The translations under genes and the position numbers were made by a program. This document shows, piece after piece, positions 20,329 to 29,093 of a DNA stretch of 64,000 bases. Source of the stretch: Flaviramulus_B aquimarinus (GTDB lineage: Bacteria > Bacteroidota > Bacteroidia > Flavobacteriales > Flavobacteriaceae); assembly GCF_039543205.1 (NCBI RefSeq), contig NZ_BAABJH010000005.1, forward strand, positions 112,028-176,027, written 5' to 3'. How positions within the stretch are numbered: the first letter of the stretch is position 1; each line of letters opens with the position of its first letter. The notes beneath the pieces were generated by a model, which ran no database searches, was not told where the DNA came from, and was given only the letters and a program-made list of their open reading frames with translations.

Positions 20329-21153
20329 TTACAAATCTCGCTTTTTTAATAATCTAAGCGATAAAAAGACAAATAGAGCAGTCCAAAAAATTACTATAGC
20401 AAATTCGTACCAATGTACGGCATAGTCGTATGCCAAATCTGTTTTATCAGGGAATTTGGTCATGGCAATACGCTGAAAAGGTTGGTCTATTAACTTATAC
20501 ATAGATTTTAGCGGAAAAAAATTTTGAATTTTTTCAGCTAAGCCACTATCTAACTTCCATGTTAATAAACCAAAAATAATCCATTCTAATATGTAAAGAA
20601 TAAATAGAAATGCTAAAGCAAACGCTGAACGTTTTACCAACATTCCAAAAAATAAGCATAAACTAAAAAATGCTATTAATTTAATGAAGTATGCCATTAA
20701 AAACTCGGTTTCTCTAAAAATTATTGATGCTTCGGTATAACTGGAATAATATAAACCTACACAAAATGAGATTAAGCTAATAAGTATAGTTGATAGAAGT
20801 GAGAAAAATACAATAGTATAAAATTTAGATAAAATAAATTCCTTTTTACTCAAACCATCAATAAGGTTTTGCTTAATGGTTTTGTTGCTGTATTCATTAC
20901 CAATCATACTGACCACAACAATGGCAAAAAAGAATTTGAATTGTGATGCAAAAAAGGTCGTTAAATGCCAAATTATAGGAAAGTTAAAAATCCCTAGCTC
21001 GCCTAATTCTAAAGTAAAAAAACCAAAAACATTAATTTTTAAAGAAGATAGAAGGATTACGAAAAAAGGCAAAATAAACGATATAAAAATGAGTATTTTA
21101 CTAGTTCTGTTTAACAATAATTTTTGCAATTCTAAATTTAAAAGTCGTAACAT
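20329..21153 (-). CDS. ABC transporter permease (ABC-2 type)
   Basis: 274 residues with about six hydrophobic membrane segments. The first follows a short cytoplasmic N-terminus (LRLLNLELQKLLLNRTSK), and the sequence includes the ABC-2 hallmark GNEYSNKTIKQNLIDGLSKKE between the second and third segments. It lies four bases after the ATPase gene on the same strand and should be its membrane partner. Related pairs export lipids, drugs or peptides, or act in gliding (GldA/GldF-like). This pair is not close enough by eye to assign a substrate. Confidence 0.85.
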   Translation of the reverse strand: MLRLLNLELQKLLLNRTSKILIFISFILPFFVILLSSLKINVFGFFTLELGELGIFNFPIIWHLTTFFASQFKFFFAIVVVSMIGNEYSNKTIKQNLIDGLSKKEFILSKFYTIVFFSLLSTILISLISFCVGLYYSSYTEASIIFRETEFLMAYFIKLIAFFSLCLFFGMLVKRSAFALAFLFILYILEWIIFGLLTWKLDSGLAEKIQNFFPLKSMYKLIDQPFQRIAMTKFPDKTDLAYDYAVHWYEFAIVIFWTALFVFLSLRLLKKRDL

Positions 21154-21157
21154 GTGT

Positions 21158-22060
21158 TTAGTTTTGGTTGTTATCGGTTAATTGTAAAAATTGTTCTTCT
21201 AAACTTTCCTTACGTTGCACTAGATGTGTTAGTATAATACCTTTTTCGAATAAGAATTTATTGAAATCTTCAGATTGCATAGGTACTTTTAAAAAGGCGG
21301 TCACTAAATCATCTTGAACCTTAATTTTTCCAAAGGATTCATGATTTTCCAGTAATTGTATTAATTGGGGGTTGTCATTGGATTTTAATTCGAAAAAACC
21401 ATGACTGGAAATCATTTCATCGACTCTGCCTGAATATAATTTAGCACCTTTGCGAAGTACAACAACATGTGTACAAACTTTTTCAACTTCATCTAGCAAA
21501 TGCGATGCTAACAAAATAGTAGTGCCTTTGGTGGCAATTTGTTTAATGATTTCTCTAATTTGATGGATACCTTGTGGGTCTAAACCGTTAGTAGGTTCAT
21601 CGAGAATTAAAATTTCAGGGTCATTCAATAGGGCAGAAGCAATGGCTAAACGCTGTTTCATACCTAATGAATAGGTTCTGAATTTACTATCCTTTCGTTC
21701 ATGTAAACCAACAATCTCTAGTTTTTTATCTATTTTACTATAATCTATACCTTTGATTTTACAAACAAGCTTTAGATTTTGTGTGGCTGTCATGTAAGGA
21801 TAAAAATTAGGACGCTCTATTATGGCGCCTACTTTTTTTAATGCATCATGTGTTGTTGTGTTGCCGTCAAACCAATGGAAATTACCTTCTGTTTTATTTA
21901 CAACATTTAAAACAATACCTAATGTTGTGGATTTTCCACTACCGTTTGGTCCCAAAATGCCATAAACATTCCCTTTGTTTATAGTAAACGACAGGTTTTT
22001 TACAGCGGTTAAGTATCCGAATTTTTTAGTGAGGTTATTTATTGTAAGTATGGCTTCCAA
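21158..22060 (-). CDS. ABC transporter ATP-binding protein
   Basis: 300 residues. The start is TTG (22060), giving MEAILTINNLTKKFG, a normal ATPase N-terminus; no ATG lies at an equivalent place. Walker A is GPNGSGKST (residues 37-45), the signature is SLGMKQ (131-136), and Walker B is ILILDEPTNGLD (150-161). The switch histidine sits in LLASHLLDEVE. The C-terminal extension after residue 220 is typical of the DrrA/CcmA-like exporters with a separate permease. It energises the adjacent permease at 20329 from the cytoplasmic face. Confidence 0.9.
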   Translation of the reverse strand: MEAILTINNLTKKFGYLTAVKNLSFTINKGNVYGILGPNGSGKSTTLGIVLNVVNKTEGNFHWFDGNTTTHDALKKVGAIIERPNFYPYMTATQNLKLVCKIKGIDYSKIDKKLEIVGLHERKDSKFRTYSLGMKQRLAIASALLNDPEILILDEPTNGLDPQGIHQIREIIKQIATKGTTILLASHLLDEVEKVCTHVVVLRKGAKLYSGRVDEMISSHGFFELKSNDNPQLIQLLENHESFGKIKVQDDLVTAFLKVPMQSEDFNKFLFEKGIILTHLVQRKESLEEQFLQLTDNNQN

Positions 22061-22076
22061 ACTATATTAGTTTTTA

Positions 22077-22099
22077 ACGCTAACGATATAAATTAGCGT
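22077..22099. promoter_or_regulatory. Inverted repeat in the divergent ABC / kinase-like intergenic region
   Basis: ACGCTAA and TTAGCGT are perfect reverse complements separated by nine bases. They lie 17 bases upstream of the ABC ATPase start in a divergent intergenic region. This could be an operator, but there is no supporting second copy. Confidence 0.3.
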
Positions 22100-22163
22100 A
22101 GATTAGTTATTTAAGTATGACGATACGCATTGATTTTTGTTACATAGTTATGAATAAAAACAT

Positions 22164-22171
22164 TAAATTTG
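22164..22171 (+). promoter_or_regulatory. Candidate -7 box TAAATTTG
   Basis: Matches the Bacteroidota -7 consensus TAnnTTTG, 17 bases before the ATG at 22189. A TTTTTG about 24 bases further upstream is a weak -33 candidate. Confidence 0.4.
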
Positions 22172-22188
22172 GATAAGTTTCAAAACCT

Positions 22189-23253
22189 ATGCAAGATTTA
22201 AAGATATCTAAAAAAAAACCATCGTTTCCTATAACACCTAAGTTGCATGATTATCTTTCACAATATAATAGGAATATAAAAATACCTATTTTTTATGATG
22301 ATTTGTTGCGCTTTCAGGGTTCGATAGTTGTTTATGATAAAGATGATAACGATACACTTTGGATACGTGTTTATTACAATGATTATGAACGTGAGGAAAT
22401 TGATTTATCGTTAAAAAAAATGTACACTATTTTACATTCTGATGGAAATGAAAGTACAATCCCGTTTCTTAATGTAGACGCCATTGATTTTTGCACGTTT
22501 GGAAATTCAAAACCTTTTAGGATTAAAATTAGAAATATCTTAAATGATAATTACACTTATTTTTATATAAAAACAGCTGATGCTTCTCGTGTTTATGGTT
22601 TGGAATTAGAGCATATGTTATCGCCTTATAATTTGAATTTTTTAGTCTATAAGGATACTTTAATAGAAGAACATATTGCAGGTATTCCTGGTGATGAGTT
22701 TATAAAAAATATGTTACCAAAATGTAATAAATCTGAAAAATCGCAAATAGCCAAAGAGTTTGTAAAGTTTAATGAACGTTGTATGATTAGACTTTTGGGC
22801 GATATGCGATCCTATAATTACGTTATTGTGCCGACTCACGATTTTGACCATGTTGTTTATAAAATTAGAGCCATTGATTTTGATCAGCAATCTTATGAAG
22901 GAAAGTTTAATATTTATAGGCCCCAATTTTTCAAAGAAAATTTAAAGATGGTTGAGTTGGTTTCTGAGTGTTTTCAAAAGTTATCAATAGATCAATATAA
23001 AATCGAAGAACGCTCCATTTTAGTAAAACGTTTAAAAAGTTTTCATGGTAGAATAGACCAGTTATTAGAATGTATGTTGGAAGATTCTATTTCTAAAAAA
23101 GAAAATATAGATTTACTGAAGTTGAAAATATTTGATTATTCTCAGGATATAAAATTTAAAAAATGTAAAAACATGGGCGAAATTCTTAGGGATGCTTTAG
23201 GGTTTTTAACTAGAAATTATGAAGATGTAAACCCTTTAAACTTAAAAAAATAA
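22189..23253 (+). CDS. Conserved-looking protein with cryptic kinase-like fold
   Basis: 354 residues, ATG start; no named family recognised. The order of short motifs resembles a protein/small-molecule kinase. A beta3-like lysine lies in YFYIKTAD (Lys128), a helix-C glutamate in LELEHMLS (Glu139 or Glu141), and a hinge-like LIEEHIAGIPGDEF at 158-171. The catalytic-loop pattern D-x4-N is in GDMRSYN (Asp205, Asn210), and AIDFDQQ supplies an Asp-Phe-Asp (230-232). A classical glycine-rich loop is not visible. It stands alone on the plus strand, one base from the end of the convergent 23255 gene. Kinase activity is inference, and the substrate is unknown. Confidence 0.7.
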   Translation: MQDLKISKKKPSFPITPKLHDYLSQYNRNIKIPIFYDDLLRFQGSIVVYDKDDNDTLWIRVYYNDYEREEIDLSLKKMYTILHSDGNESTIPFLNVDAIDFCTFGNSKPFRIKIRNILNDNYTYFYIKTADASRVYGLELEHMLSPYNLNFLVYKDTLIEEHIAGIPGDEFIKNMLPKCNKSEKSQIAKEFVKFNERCMIRLLGDMRSYNYVIVPTHDFDHVVYKIRAIDFDQQSYEGKFNIYRPQFFKENLKMVELVSECFQKLSIDQYKIEERSILVKRLKSFHGRIDQLLECMLEDSISKKENIDLLKLKIFDYSQDIKFKKCKNMGEILRDALGFLTRNYEDVNPLNLKK

Positions 23254-23254
23254 A

Positions 23255-23767
23255 TTAATTCCAGTTTTCGTCAAAATCTAAGTTGTTATAGTCATCGACA
23301 TCAATACCATCATCAAATTCATCAAAACTGTCTTCGTGATCAGCTTCGAATAGTTTTTCTGGTGCTGTATCGGGTACTTGACCTTGAACAAACATAAGGT
23401 TTGGGTAATCGTGACCTTCAGCTTCATCAACAATTTCTGCTAATTCCACATAAAATGTCCACATGCTTAAAAAGTCATAAACATATATGAGTTTTGTTTG
23501 AAGTTCGTGAACAACATCGTTAATAACAGTTTCATTCATTAAACGTGATGGTTCCCCTTCACTTAAATCAAACAGTGAAATTTCTTCACCTTGATCCCAT
23601 TGGTCATCACTTAAATAAAACGAAGCCATTTCTGTACCATCAAACCCAAAAGATTGCGTAATAATATTATGTAAATCTTCAAGAGTATCTGCTTCTCGGA
23701 TTTCTAAATCACGAAAAATATCATCTTCTGTATCATTATCAAGTATAACTCTAAATCTATAAATCAT
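23255..23767 (-). CDS. Plasmid pRiA4b ORF-3-like protein
   Basis: 170 residues. The N-terminus MIYRFRVILDN, followed by READTLEDLHNIITQSFGFDG and MASFYLSDDQWDQG, matches the pRiA4b ORF-3 / IS1096-passenger TnpR-like family. That family folds like a small beta-grasp domain and has no established function. The C-terminal 35 residues are a very acidic tail (DEFDDGIDVDDYNNLDFDENW). Despite the family name there are no transposon ends here. A TACCTTTG -7 box lies at 23793-23786. Confidence 0.85.
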   Translation of the reverse strand: MIYRFRVILDNDTEDDIFRDLEIREADTLEDLHNIITQSFGFDGTEMASFYLSDDQWDQGEEISLFDLSEGEPSRLMNETVINDVVHELQTKLIYVYDFLSMWTFYVELAEIVDEAEGHDYPNLMFVQGQVPDTAPEKLFEADHEDSFDEFDDGIDVDDYNNLDFDENWN

Positions 23768-23785
23768 TAGTAATAAATTATATTA

Positions 23786-23793
23786 CAAAGGTA
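23786..23793 (-). promoter_or_regulatory. Candidate -7 box TACCTTTG
   Basis: TAnnTTTG on the minus strand, 18 bases before the ATG at 23767. No clear TTG at the expected -33 distance. Confidence 0.45.
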
Positions 23794-23806
23794 AACTTTT
23801 TTTAAA

Positions 23807-24823
23807 TTATTTAGAAAAACGATGCAATGTAAATGTCATGCCACTTAATAAGAAAAATGCACCTATTTGGTGAGCTACGCCAAGCCAAACAGGAACTTGT
23901 AGTAGAATTGTAAACACACCCAATAAAAACTGAATACCAACCATAACTAATAGAAAGTTGATGCCTTTGAACTGGTAAGTGGTTAAGCTTAGCTTTTTAG
24001 CTTTTGCATAAATTAATAAAATTAAAGCTACAACAAGATATGCCAATATTCTATGAATAAATTGTACACCACTTTTGCCTTCAATAAAATTTTTAAATAT
24101 AGGATTTTGTTCAATATATACAGTGTCGTGCATAAACTTGCCTTCACTCATCATTGGCCAATGGTTATGGATAAAACCGGCGTCCAAACCAGCTACAAAT
24201 GCCCCGTAAATAATTTGAAGAATTAATAGAGCGAGTCCGAAACGTATTAAATTTCTAAAGCTTTTATTGACTTCTTTTTTATTTGGAAATACTAAATCTA
24301 ATGCGACCCAAAATGTGTAAGCAAATGTTATAAAAGCTGTTGTTAGATGGGCTGCTAATCTATAATGACTAACATCTGGATTATCTACCAAGCCGCTTTT
24401 CACCATATACCAGCCTAGAAAACCTTGAAAGGCACCTAAGCTTAAAAGAATTACAGCTTTTTTTGTAGTTGATTTTGTGAGTTGTTTGGTAACTAAAAAA
24501 TATATAAAGGGTAATAAGAACACCAACCCTATAAATCTGCCAATAACACGATGGAGCCATTCCCAGAAATAGATATCTTTAAAATCTTGAAGTGTAAATT
24601 GGTTGTTTAGTTTTTGGTATTCAGGGTATTGTTTGTATAAATCGAAAGCGGTTTCCCATTCTATATCATTCAAAGGAGGAATAGTGCCAGATATTAATTT
24701 ATAATTTGATATAGATAAACCGGAATGGGTAAGTCTAGTAATGCCACCGACTACGACCATTATAAAAATAAGTATGCATCCTGTTAATAGCCAATAAATA
24801 ACTTTGTTATTGTCTTTTTTCAT
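23807..24823 (-). CDS. ctaA: Heme A synthase (COX15/CtaA family)
   Basis: Oxidises heme O to heme A for cytochrome aa3-type oxidases in the inner membrane. The open frame extends to 24934, but that part overlaps the preceding acetyltransferase gene. The ATG at 24823 gives MKKDNNKVIYWLLTGC and leaves four bases after that gene's stop (338 residues). Eight hydrophobic segments are visible, with the family's heme-ligand regions: FWEWLHRVIGR, SHYRLAAHL, FIHRILAY and GVAHQIGAF. The N-terminal GGITRLTHSGLS motif is also typical. Its oxidase partners are not in the window. Confidence 0.95.
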   Translation of the reverse strand: MKKDNNKVIYWLLTGCILIFIMVVVGGITRLTHSGLSISNYKLISGTIPPLNDIEWETAFDLYKQYPEYQKLNNQFTLQDFKDIYFWEWLHRVIGRFIGLVFLLPFIYFLVTKQLTKSTTKKAVILLSLGAFQGFLGWYMVKSGLVDNPDVSHYRLAAHLTTAFITFAYTFWVALDLVFPNKKEVNKSFRNLIRFGLALLILQIIYGAFVAGLDAGFIHNHWPMMSEGKFMHDTVYIEQNPIFKNFIEGKSGVQFIHRILAYLVVALILLIYAKAKKLSLTTYQFKGINFLLVMVGIQFLLGVFTILLQVPVWLGVAHQIGAFFLLSGMTFTLHRFSK

Positions 24824-24827
24824 AACC

Positions 24828-25280
24828 TTAAATAAGTTTTTTTTGAAAGCATAGACTGTTTGATACATTTTTATATGGGCCAAAATTAGAAATAATGGTG
24901 TAATGCATCTTGTCATAAAAGCAAACAGCTTCAACTTGTCTTTTTCCTGTTTCTAAAACACAATATTTATATCCTAATTCATTTGCCCAATTTTCTAATT
25001 CTTTTAGTATTAAACTAGCTATGCCTTTTTCTCTTGATTCTGGTAGTGTAAACATCCGTTTAATCTCAACAGTATTAGTGTTATAAGGTTTAAAAGCACC
25101 ACAACCAATAGGGATCTCGTTTATGTATGCAACGACTGTGTTTTTTAAAACATCAATATTATTGTATTGATTATAAAATGCATGGTCTTTGCCGTCAACT
25201 ATTTTTAGGTAAGTATCTAGCTGATTAACTAAGTTAATAAAGTCTACATTATCTGAGTTGGTCCTAATTAGTTTTATCAT
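24828..25280 (-). CDS. GNAT family N-acetyltransferase
   Basis: 150 residues. The acetyl-CoA-binding region is visible as VEIKRMFTLPESREKGIASL (motif A, R-x-x-G-x-A variant), followed by the beta5 strand YCVLETGKRQVEAVCFYDK and NFGPY. The start (25280) lies inside the 3' end of the upstream nucleotidyltransferase gene (17-base overlap), suggesting translational coupling. The stop is four bases from ctaA. The substrate is unknown; such enzymes acetylate amines, antibiotics or protein N-termini. Confidence 0.85.
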   Translation of the reverse strand: MIKLIRTNSDNVDFINLVNQLDTYLKIVDGKDHAFYNQYNNIDVLKNTVVAYINEIPIGCGAFKPYNTNTVEIKRMFTLPESREKGIASLILKELENWANELGYKYCVLETGKRQVEAVCFYDKMHYTIISNFGPYKNVSNSLCFQKKLI

Positions 25281-26691
25281 CTTTTACTTTTAAACCAATT
25301 TGTTTGCCTTTTTCTAACATTAATTTATAGGCTGCTTCATATTCGTTAGGAATATGGCCTTCTAAAATAGCTTCTTTTATGGCTTCTTTGATGACACCTA
25401 TTTCGCGTGATGGTTTTAAATCAAATGCTGCTATGATGTCGCTACCAGTAATTGGAGGCTGAAAGTTTCTAACATGATCCCGTTCTTCAACCTCAATAAT
25501 TTTATTACGAACTATTTTAAAGTTGTTATGATATTTGCTAAACTTTTTAGGGTTTTTTGTAGTGATATCTGCTTCGCAAAGTGTCATTAAATCATCAACA
25601 TAATCGCCTGCATCAAAAACTAAACGGCGAACTGCGGAATCTGTAACTTCTTGAGCCAACGCAATAGGACGAGAGCTCATAAATACCATTTTTTGAACAA
25701 ATTTCATTTTATCATTTAATGGCATTTTTAGTCTTTTAAATAAATGATACACCATTTTAGAGCCTTCAAACTCGTGAGCATGAAAGGTCCAGCCGACTTT
25801 TTTGCTAAACTTTTTTGTTGGTGCTTTACCAATATCGTGTAATAAAGCTGCCCAACGGAGCCAAAGGTTTTCTGTGTTTTTAGAAATATTGTCAACGACT
25901 TCAAGTGTATGATAAAAATTGTCTTTATGGCGTTGCCCTTCAATTTCATCAATACCTTTTAAAGCGGTTAGTTCGGGTAAAATATAGTCTAATAGTCCTG
26001 TTTTTTCTAATAGTAAAAAACCAATGGATGGTTTTTTACTTCCAAGAATTTTATTGAGCTCTGTTACAATGCGTTCTTTGGTTATAATTTTAATTCTACG
26101 GCTATTATTATTAATGGATTGTAATGATGTTTCTTCGATTGTAAAATTTAACTGTGTTGCAAATCTTATGGCTCGCATCATTCGGAGTGGGTCATCACTG
26201 TATGTAATATCTGGATTTAGAGGTGTACGTATTATTTGTTTTTCTAAATCTGTAATGCCGCCAAAAGGGTCTAGTAAATTGCCGAAATGTTCTTCGTTTA
26301 AATTTAAGGCTAAGGCATTTATGGTAAAATCTCTGCGGTTTTGGTCATCTTGAAGTGTGCCGTTTTCCACTGCTGGATTTCTGCTGTTTTCAGTATAAGA
26401 TTCTTTGCGAGCGCCAACAAATTCAATTTCGATATCATCATGTCTTAACATGGCTGTTCCGTAGGTTTTAAAAACTTGGACTTTGGGTTTACTAGGAAGG
26501 TTTTTGGCAACCTGTTTTGCTAATTTTATACCATCTCCAACGGCTACAATATCGATGTCTTTTGCATGACCACGCTTTAAAATAAAATCCCGAACAAAAC
26601 CACCAATAACATAGCTTTCTAACCCTAATTCTGATGCAGATTTAGAAATGATTTTAAAAATAGAATGTTGTAATGCTTCTTTGTAATTCAT
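25264..26691 (-). CDS. cca: CCA-adding-type tRNA nucleotidyltransferase with HD domain
   Basis: 475 residues. The class II nucleotidyltransferase head has GGFVRDFIL and DIDIVAVGDG (the DxD metal site), RRDFTINALALN and DPLRMMRAIRFATQL. An HD phosphohydrolase domain follows (RWAALLHDIGKAPTKK, HEFEGSKM). In Bacteroidota this architecture is annotated as CCA tRNA nucleotidyltransferase, repairing the 3' CCA. Here it matters because both tRNA genes in the window lack an encoded CCA. Poly(A) polymerase activity is the alternative. First gene of a three-gene overlapping run with the acetyltransferase and ctaA. Confidence 0.9.
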   Translation of the reverse strand: MNYKEALQHSIFKIISKSASELGLESYVIGGFVRDFILKRGHAKDIDIVAVGDGIKLAKQVAKNLPSKPKVQVFKTYGTAMLRHDDIEIEFVGARKESYTENSRNPAVENGTLQDDQNRRDFTINALALNLNEEHFGNLLDPFGGITDLEKQIIRTPLNPDITYSDDPLRMMRAIRFATQLNFTIEETSLQSINNNSRRIKIITKERIVTELNKILGSKKPSIGFLLLEKTGLLDYILPELTALKGIDEIEGQRHKDNFYHTLEVVDNISKNTENLWLRWAALLHDIGKAPTKKFSKKVGWTFHAHEFEGSKMVYHLFKRLKMPLNDKMKFVQKMVFMSSRPIALAQEVTDSAVRRLVFDAGDYVDDLMTLCEADITTKNPKKFSKYHNNFKIVRNKIIEVEERDHVRNFQPPITGSDIIAAFDLKPSREIGVIKEAIKEAILEGHIPNEYEAAYKLMLEKGKQIGLKVKDDKTN

Positions 26692-26694
26692 AGA

Positions 26695-26758
26695 CTAAAT
26701 TCCAAAAATCAAATTCTAAATTCCAAGACCTATTTTTGGAATTTAGTACTTGGAATTT
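26695..26758. repeat. Two interleaved inverted repeats (AATTCCAA element)
   Basis: CTAAATTCCAAAAAT (26695-26709) is the exact reverse complement of 26732-26746. AAATTCCAAG (26718-26727) is the exact reverse complement of 26749-26758. The arms are interleaved, so the two stems are mutually exclusive or form a pseudoknot. It lies between tsaC and the nucleotidyltransferase gene, both on the minus strand. Confidence 0.8.
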
Positions 26759-26764
26759 GTGTTT

Positions 26765-27325
26765 TTATTTACGGATAATCTTAACGATACCAGAATTGCT
26801 TAACTTAATAATTGATGATGGTTTATCACAGATTTTTTCGCGTTGCAAATTTACAACATAGTCCACACCTTTTAAAATGACTGGGTCTATTTCTTTAAAT
26901 GATTTAGCGGTTGGTTGTCCGCTTATATTTGCAGATGTAGATACAATGGCACCATTAAATTTTCTTGTTAATTGATAGCAAAAGTCATCATCAGGTATTC
27001 TAATAGCAATAGTTCCGTCTTCAGCAATTAAATTAGGTGCTAAATTTTGAGCATTGTCATAAATTATTGTTGTGGGTTTATCGCTAATTTCAATGATGTC
27101 TAAAGCAGCTTCGGGAACAGTCTTAATATATCTTTTGAGCATTCTATCATCAGCTACTAAACAGATTAATGCTTTGGAGTCTACTCTTTGTTTTAATGCA
27201 TATACTTTTTTTACTGCTTCTGGATTTGAAGCATCGCAACCAATACCCCAAACGGTATCTGTTGGGTAGAGGATGAGTCCGCCATTTTTTATAGTTTGTA
27301 CTGTTTCTTTTATTTGATTTTGCAT
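26765..27325 (-). CDS. tsaC: L-threonylcarbamoyladenylate synthase (TsaC/Sua5/YwlC)
   Basis: Makes threonylcarbamoyl-AMP from threonine, bicarbonate and ATP for the t6A37 modification of ANN-decoding tRNAs. The ATG at 27325 (MQNQIKETVQTIKNGGLILY) is preferred: the upstream possible start would overlap the preceding gene, whereas this leaves seven bases. 186 residues, the short YrdC-type form without the Sua5 C-terminal domain. Motifs: YPTDTVWGIGCDA, KVYALKQR (substrate-binding Lys/Arg), and STSANISGQPT. Cytoplasmic. Confidence 0.93.
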   Translation of the reverse strand: MQNQIKETVQTIKNGGLILYPTDTVWGIGCDASNPEAVKKVYALKQRVDSKALICLVADDRMLKRYIKTVPEAALDIIEISDKPTTIIYDNAQNLAPNLIAEDGTIAIRIPDDDFCYQLTRKFNGAIVSTSANISGQPTAKSFKEIDPVILKGVDYVVNLQREKICDKPSSIIKLSNSGIVKIIRK

Positions 27326-27332
27326 GGTTTTT

Positions 27333-27977
27333 CTAAAGCACTGAAACAACAGTAGCAAATTGTGGATATTTTATATCTGTAGCAGTAAATAACATAGGGA
27401 TATTGTAGAGAATAGGTTTTAGGGATCTACTACCATTAATCCCTTCGTGAGTAATGATTTTATATCCTAAGTTTTCGTACATCGTTTTAATACTTTTTTT
27501 AGTAAAAAAACGTAAATGTGTTCTGTCTAATACGCCATAGGCTTCATATTCAAATTTCTTTTTAAATATAAGAGGTATTAATACATTATGATATCTAATA
27601 TTTGGTATAGAACTTATGATAATTCCTCCTTTGTTAAGTTTTGATTTTATTTTTTTCAAAACGGTATAGGGGTCTGTAAGATGCTCCAGTACATCATTAA
27701 AATAAATGACATCAAAATAATTATCGGGTAATAATTCAATATTTTCTTCGCATGGACCATCGAATACTTTAAAAAGTTCTTTTCTTGCAATTTCGGCTTC
27801 TTCTTTCATAAGTTCAATGCCCCATACTTCAGCATTATTCATTCTTTTTAAGTTCGTAGCAAAAATACCGTTTCCACAACCTACATCTAATATTTTTTTT
27901 GCAGATTTAGGAAGATAAATAAGCATTTCTTCTCTATCATCATTATAATAACCGTCTGGTTTATTTTCGTAATCCAT
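27333..27977 (-). CDS. Class I SAM-dependent methyltransferase
   Basis: 214 residues. The SAM-binding glycine motif is ILDVGCGNGIFATNL. The acidic residue ending beta2 is in VWGIELMKEEAE, and motif II (VIYFNDVLEHLTDP) contains the EHL of UbiG-like enzymes. It lies immediately after two glycosyltransferase genes on the same strand (three-base gap), so a sugar or lipid-linked glycan is the likely substrate. This is inferred from context. Confidence 0.85.
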   Translation of the reverse strand: MDYENKPDGYYNDDREEMLIYLPKSAKKILDVGCGNGIFATNLKRMNNAEVWGIELMKEEAEIARKELFKVFDGPCEENIELLPDNYFDVIYFNDVLEHLTDPYTVLKKIKSKLNKGGIIISSIPNIRYHNVLIPLIFKKKFEYEAYGVLDRTHLRFFTKKSIKTMYENLGYKIITHEGINGSRSLKPILYNIPMLFTATDIKYPQFATVVSVL

Positions 27978-27980
27978 GTG

Positions 27981-29093
27981 TTAGTTTTTTTTAAGAATTG
28001 ATTTATAAACCTCTAACGTTTTTTTTGCCATAATTTCTGAAGAGAAAAAGGTTGTTATTTGTTTAAATGATTTTTCGGTAAAACGATTGTATAGTGTTTT
28101 GTTGGAATTTAAAGTGATTATATTTTTGGATAATTCTTTTACATCATTAATGTTAGATATAAAACCATTTTCTTCATTTTTTATAATTTCTGGAATTCCA
28201 CCAGGGTTTGTAGATACTACAGGAACTTTAAAATAAAAAGCTTCGTTTATAACTTGAGGCAAACCTTCAGATTGCGATGTTAGTAGAAAGATATCAAACT
28301 GAGGAATAAAATTAGAAGCACTATCAATAAAGCCTGTAAAAGTAATATACTCTTCAAGATTGTATTCTTTAATTTTATCTAAATACATTTGAGTTCTTTC
28401 GGTAAAGTTTCCTATTTGCACAAAATGAAAAGATGTGTTCTTTTTTATGTTTACAATTTCATTTATCACATCAATAAAAGTAAATAAATTTTTTGCTCTT
28501 ATATGATTGCCAATATTGCCAATAACCACTTTGTTATTGGGGATGTTAAACTTTTCTTTTAAAAAAAAATCTGTTTTTCGACTTTTATTACTAAACCTAA
28601 TACCATTATAAATAGTTGTAATTTTTGATGTATCCGCAATGCTTTTTGAAGCCACTAATTCAACAGCTTTAGACACACAGATATATTTTTGTATTTTTTT
28701 ATAATTGTACTTAAAAAGTGTTGATTTTCTATCTTTTATAGGGAAAGATGTTTTCTTAGCATAAATAAATAACGGAAGTTTCCTGTAAATACGATCGGCT
28801 ATAACACAGAGGGTTAAGGCTGTTGGGTCGTGTATATGAATTAAATCGATTTTTTTAGAATAACACGTTTTAATGAGCTTAAATATAAATCGAGGATCAA
28901 TTTTAAGATCTAACGGTGCTGCTATAATACTGTAATTTTCTTTTGTTAATCTTTTATGAAAGTCTGCACCTTTTACACAAAAAATATGTTGAGATACTTC
29001 TGGGTTGGATTTATCAATTTCATAATACAAATTTTCCAAGTGATTTTCACCGCCTCCCCAATTTGTAACACCCGAAACATGTAAAATAGTCAT
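27981..29093 (-). CDS. Glycosyltransferase family 4 (GT-B)
   Basis: 370 residues, ATG start at 29093. N-terminal acceptor-side domain (GVTNWGGGENHLENL) and C-terminal donor-binding domain with VIGNIGNHIRAKN, EYITFTGFID and the family's E-x7-E-like SEGLPQVINEAF. It adds a sugar from a nucleotide-sugar donor during surface glycan synthesis at the cytoplasmic face. It abuts the family 2 enzyme gene with no gap (29093/29094), indicating an operon with it and the methyltransferase. Confidence 0.88.
   Translation of the reverse strand: MTILHVSGVTNWGGGENHLENLYYEIDKSNPEVSQHIFCVKGADFHKRLTKENYSIIAAPLDLKIDPRFIFKLIKTCYSKKIDLIHIHDPTALTLCVIADRIYRKLPLFIYAKKTSFPIKDRKSTLFKYNYKKIQKYICVSKAVELVASKSIADTSKITTIYNGIRFSNKSRKTDFFLKEKFNIPNNKVVIGNIGNHIRAKNLFTFIDVINEIVNIKKNTSFHFVQIGNFTERTQMYLDKIKEYNLEEYITFTGFIDSASNFIPQFDIFLLTSQSEGLPQVINEAFYFKVPVVSTNPGGIPEIIKNEENGFISNINDVKELSKNIITLNSNKTLYNRFTEKSFKQITTFFSSEIMAKKTLEVYKSILKKN

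Noticed and set aside
23255..23767. Possible mobile element because the family is called IS1096 passenger / pRiA4b ORF-3
   Set aside because: No transposase, inverted termini or target duplication nearby; the name is historical.
24824..24934. Longer start for ctaA
   Set aside because: It overlaps the acetyltransferase gene by more than 100 bases and adds sequence not found in CtaA.
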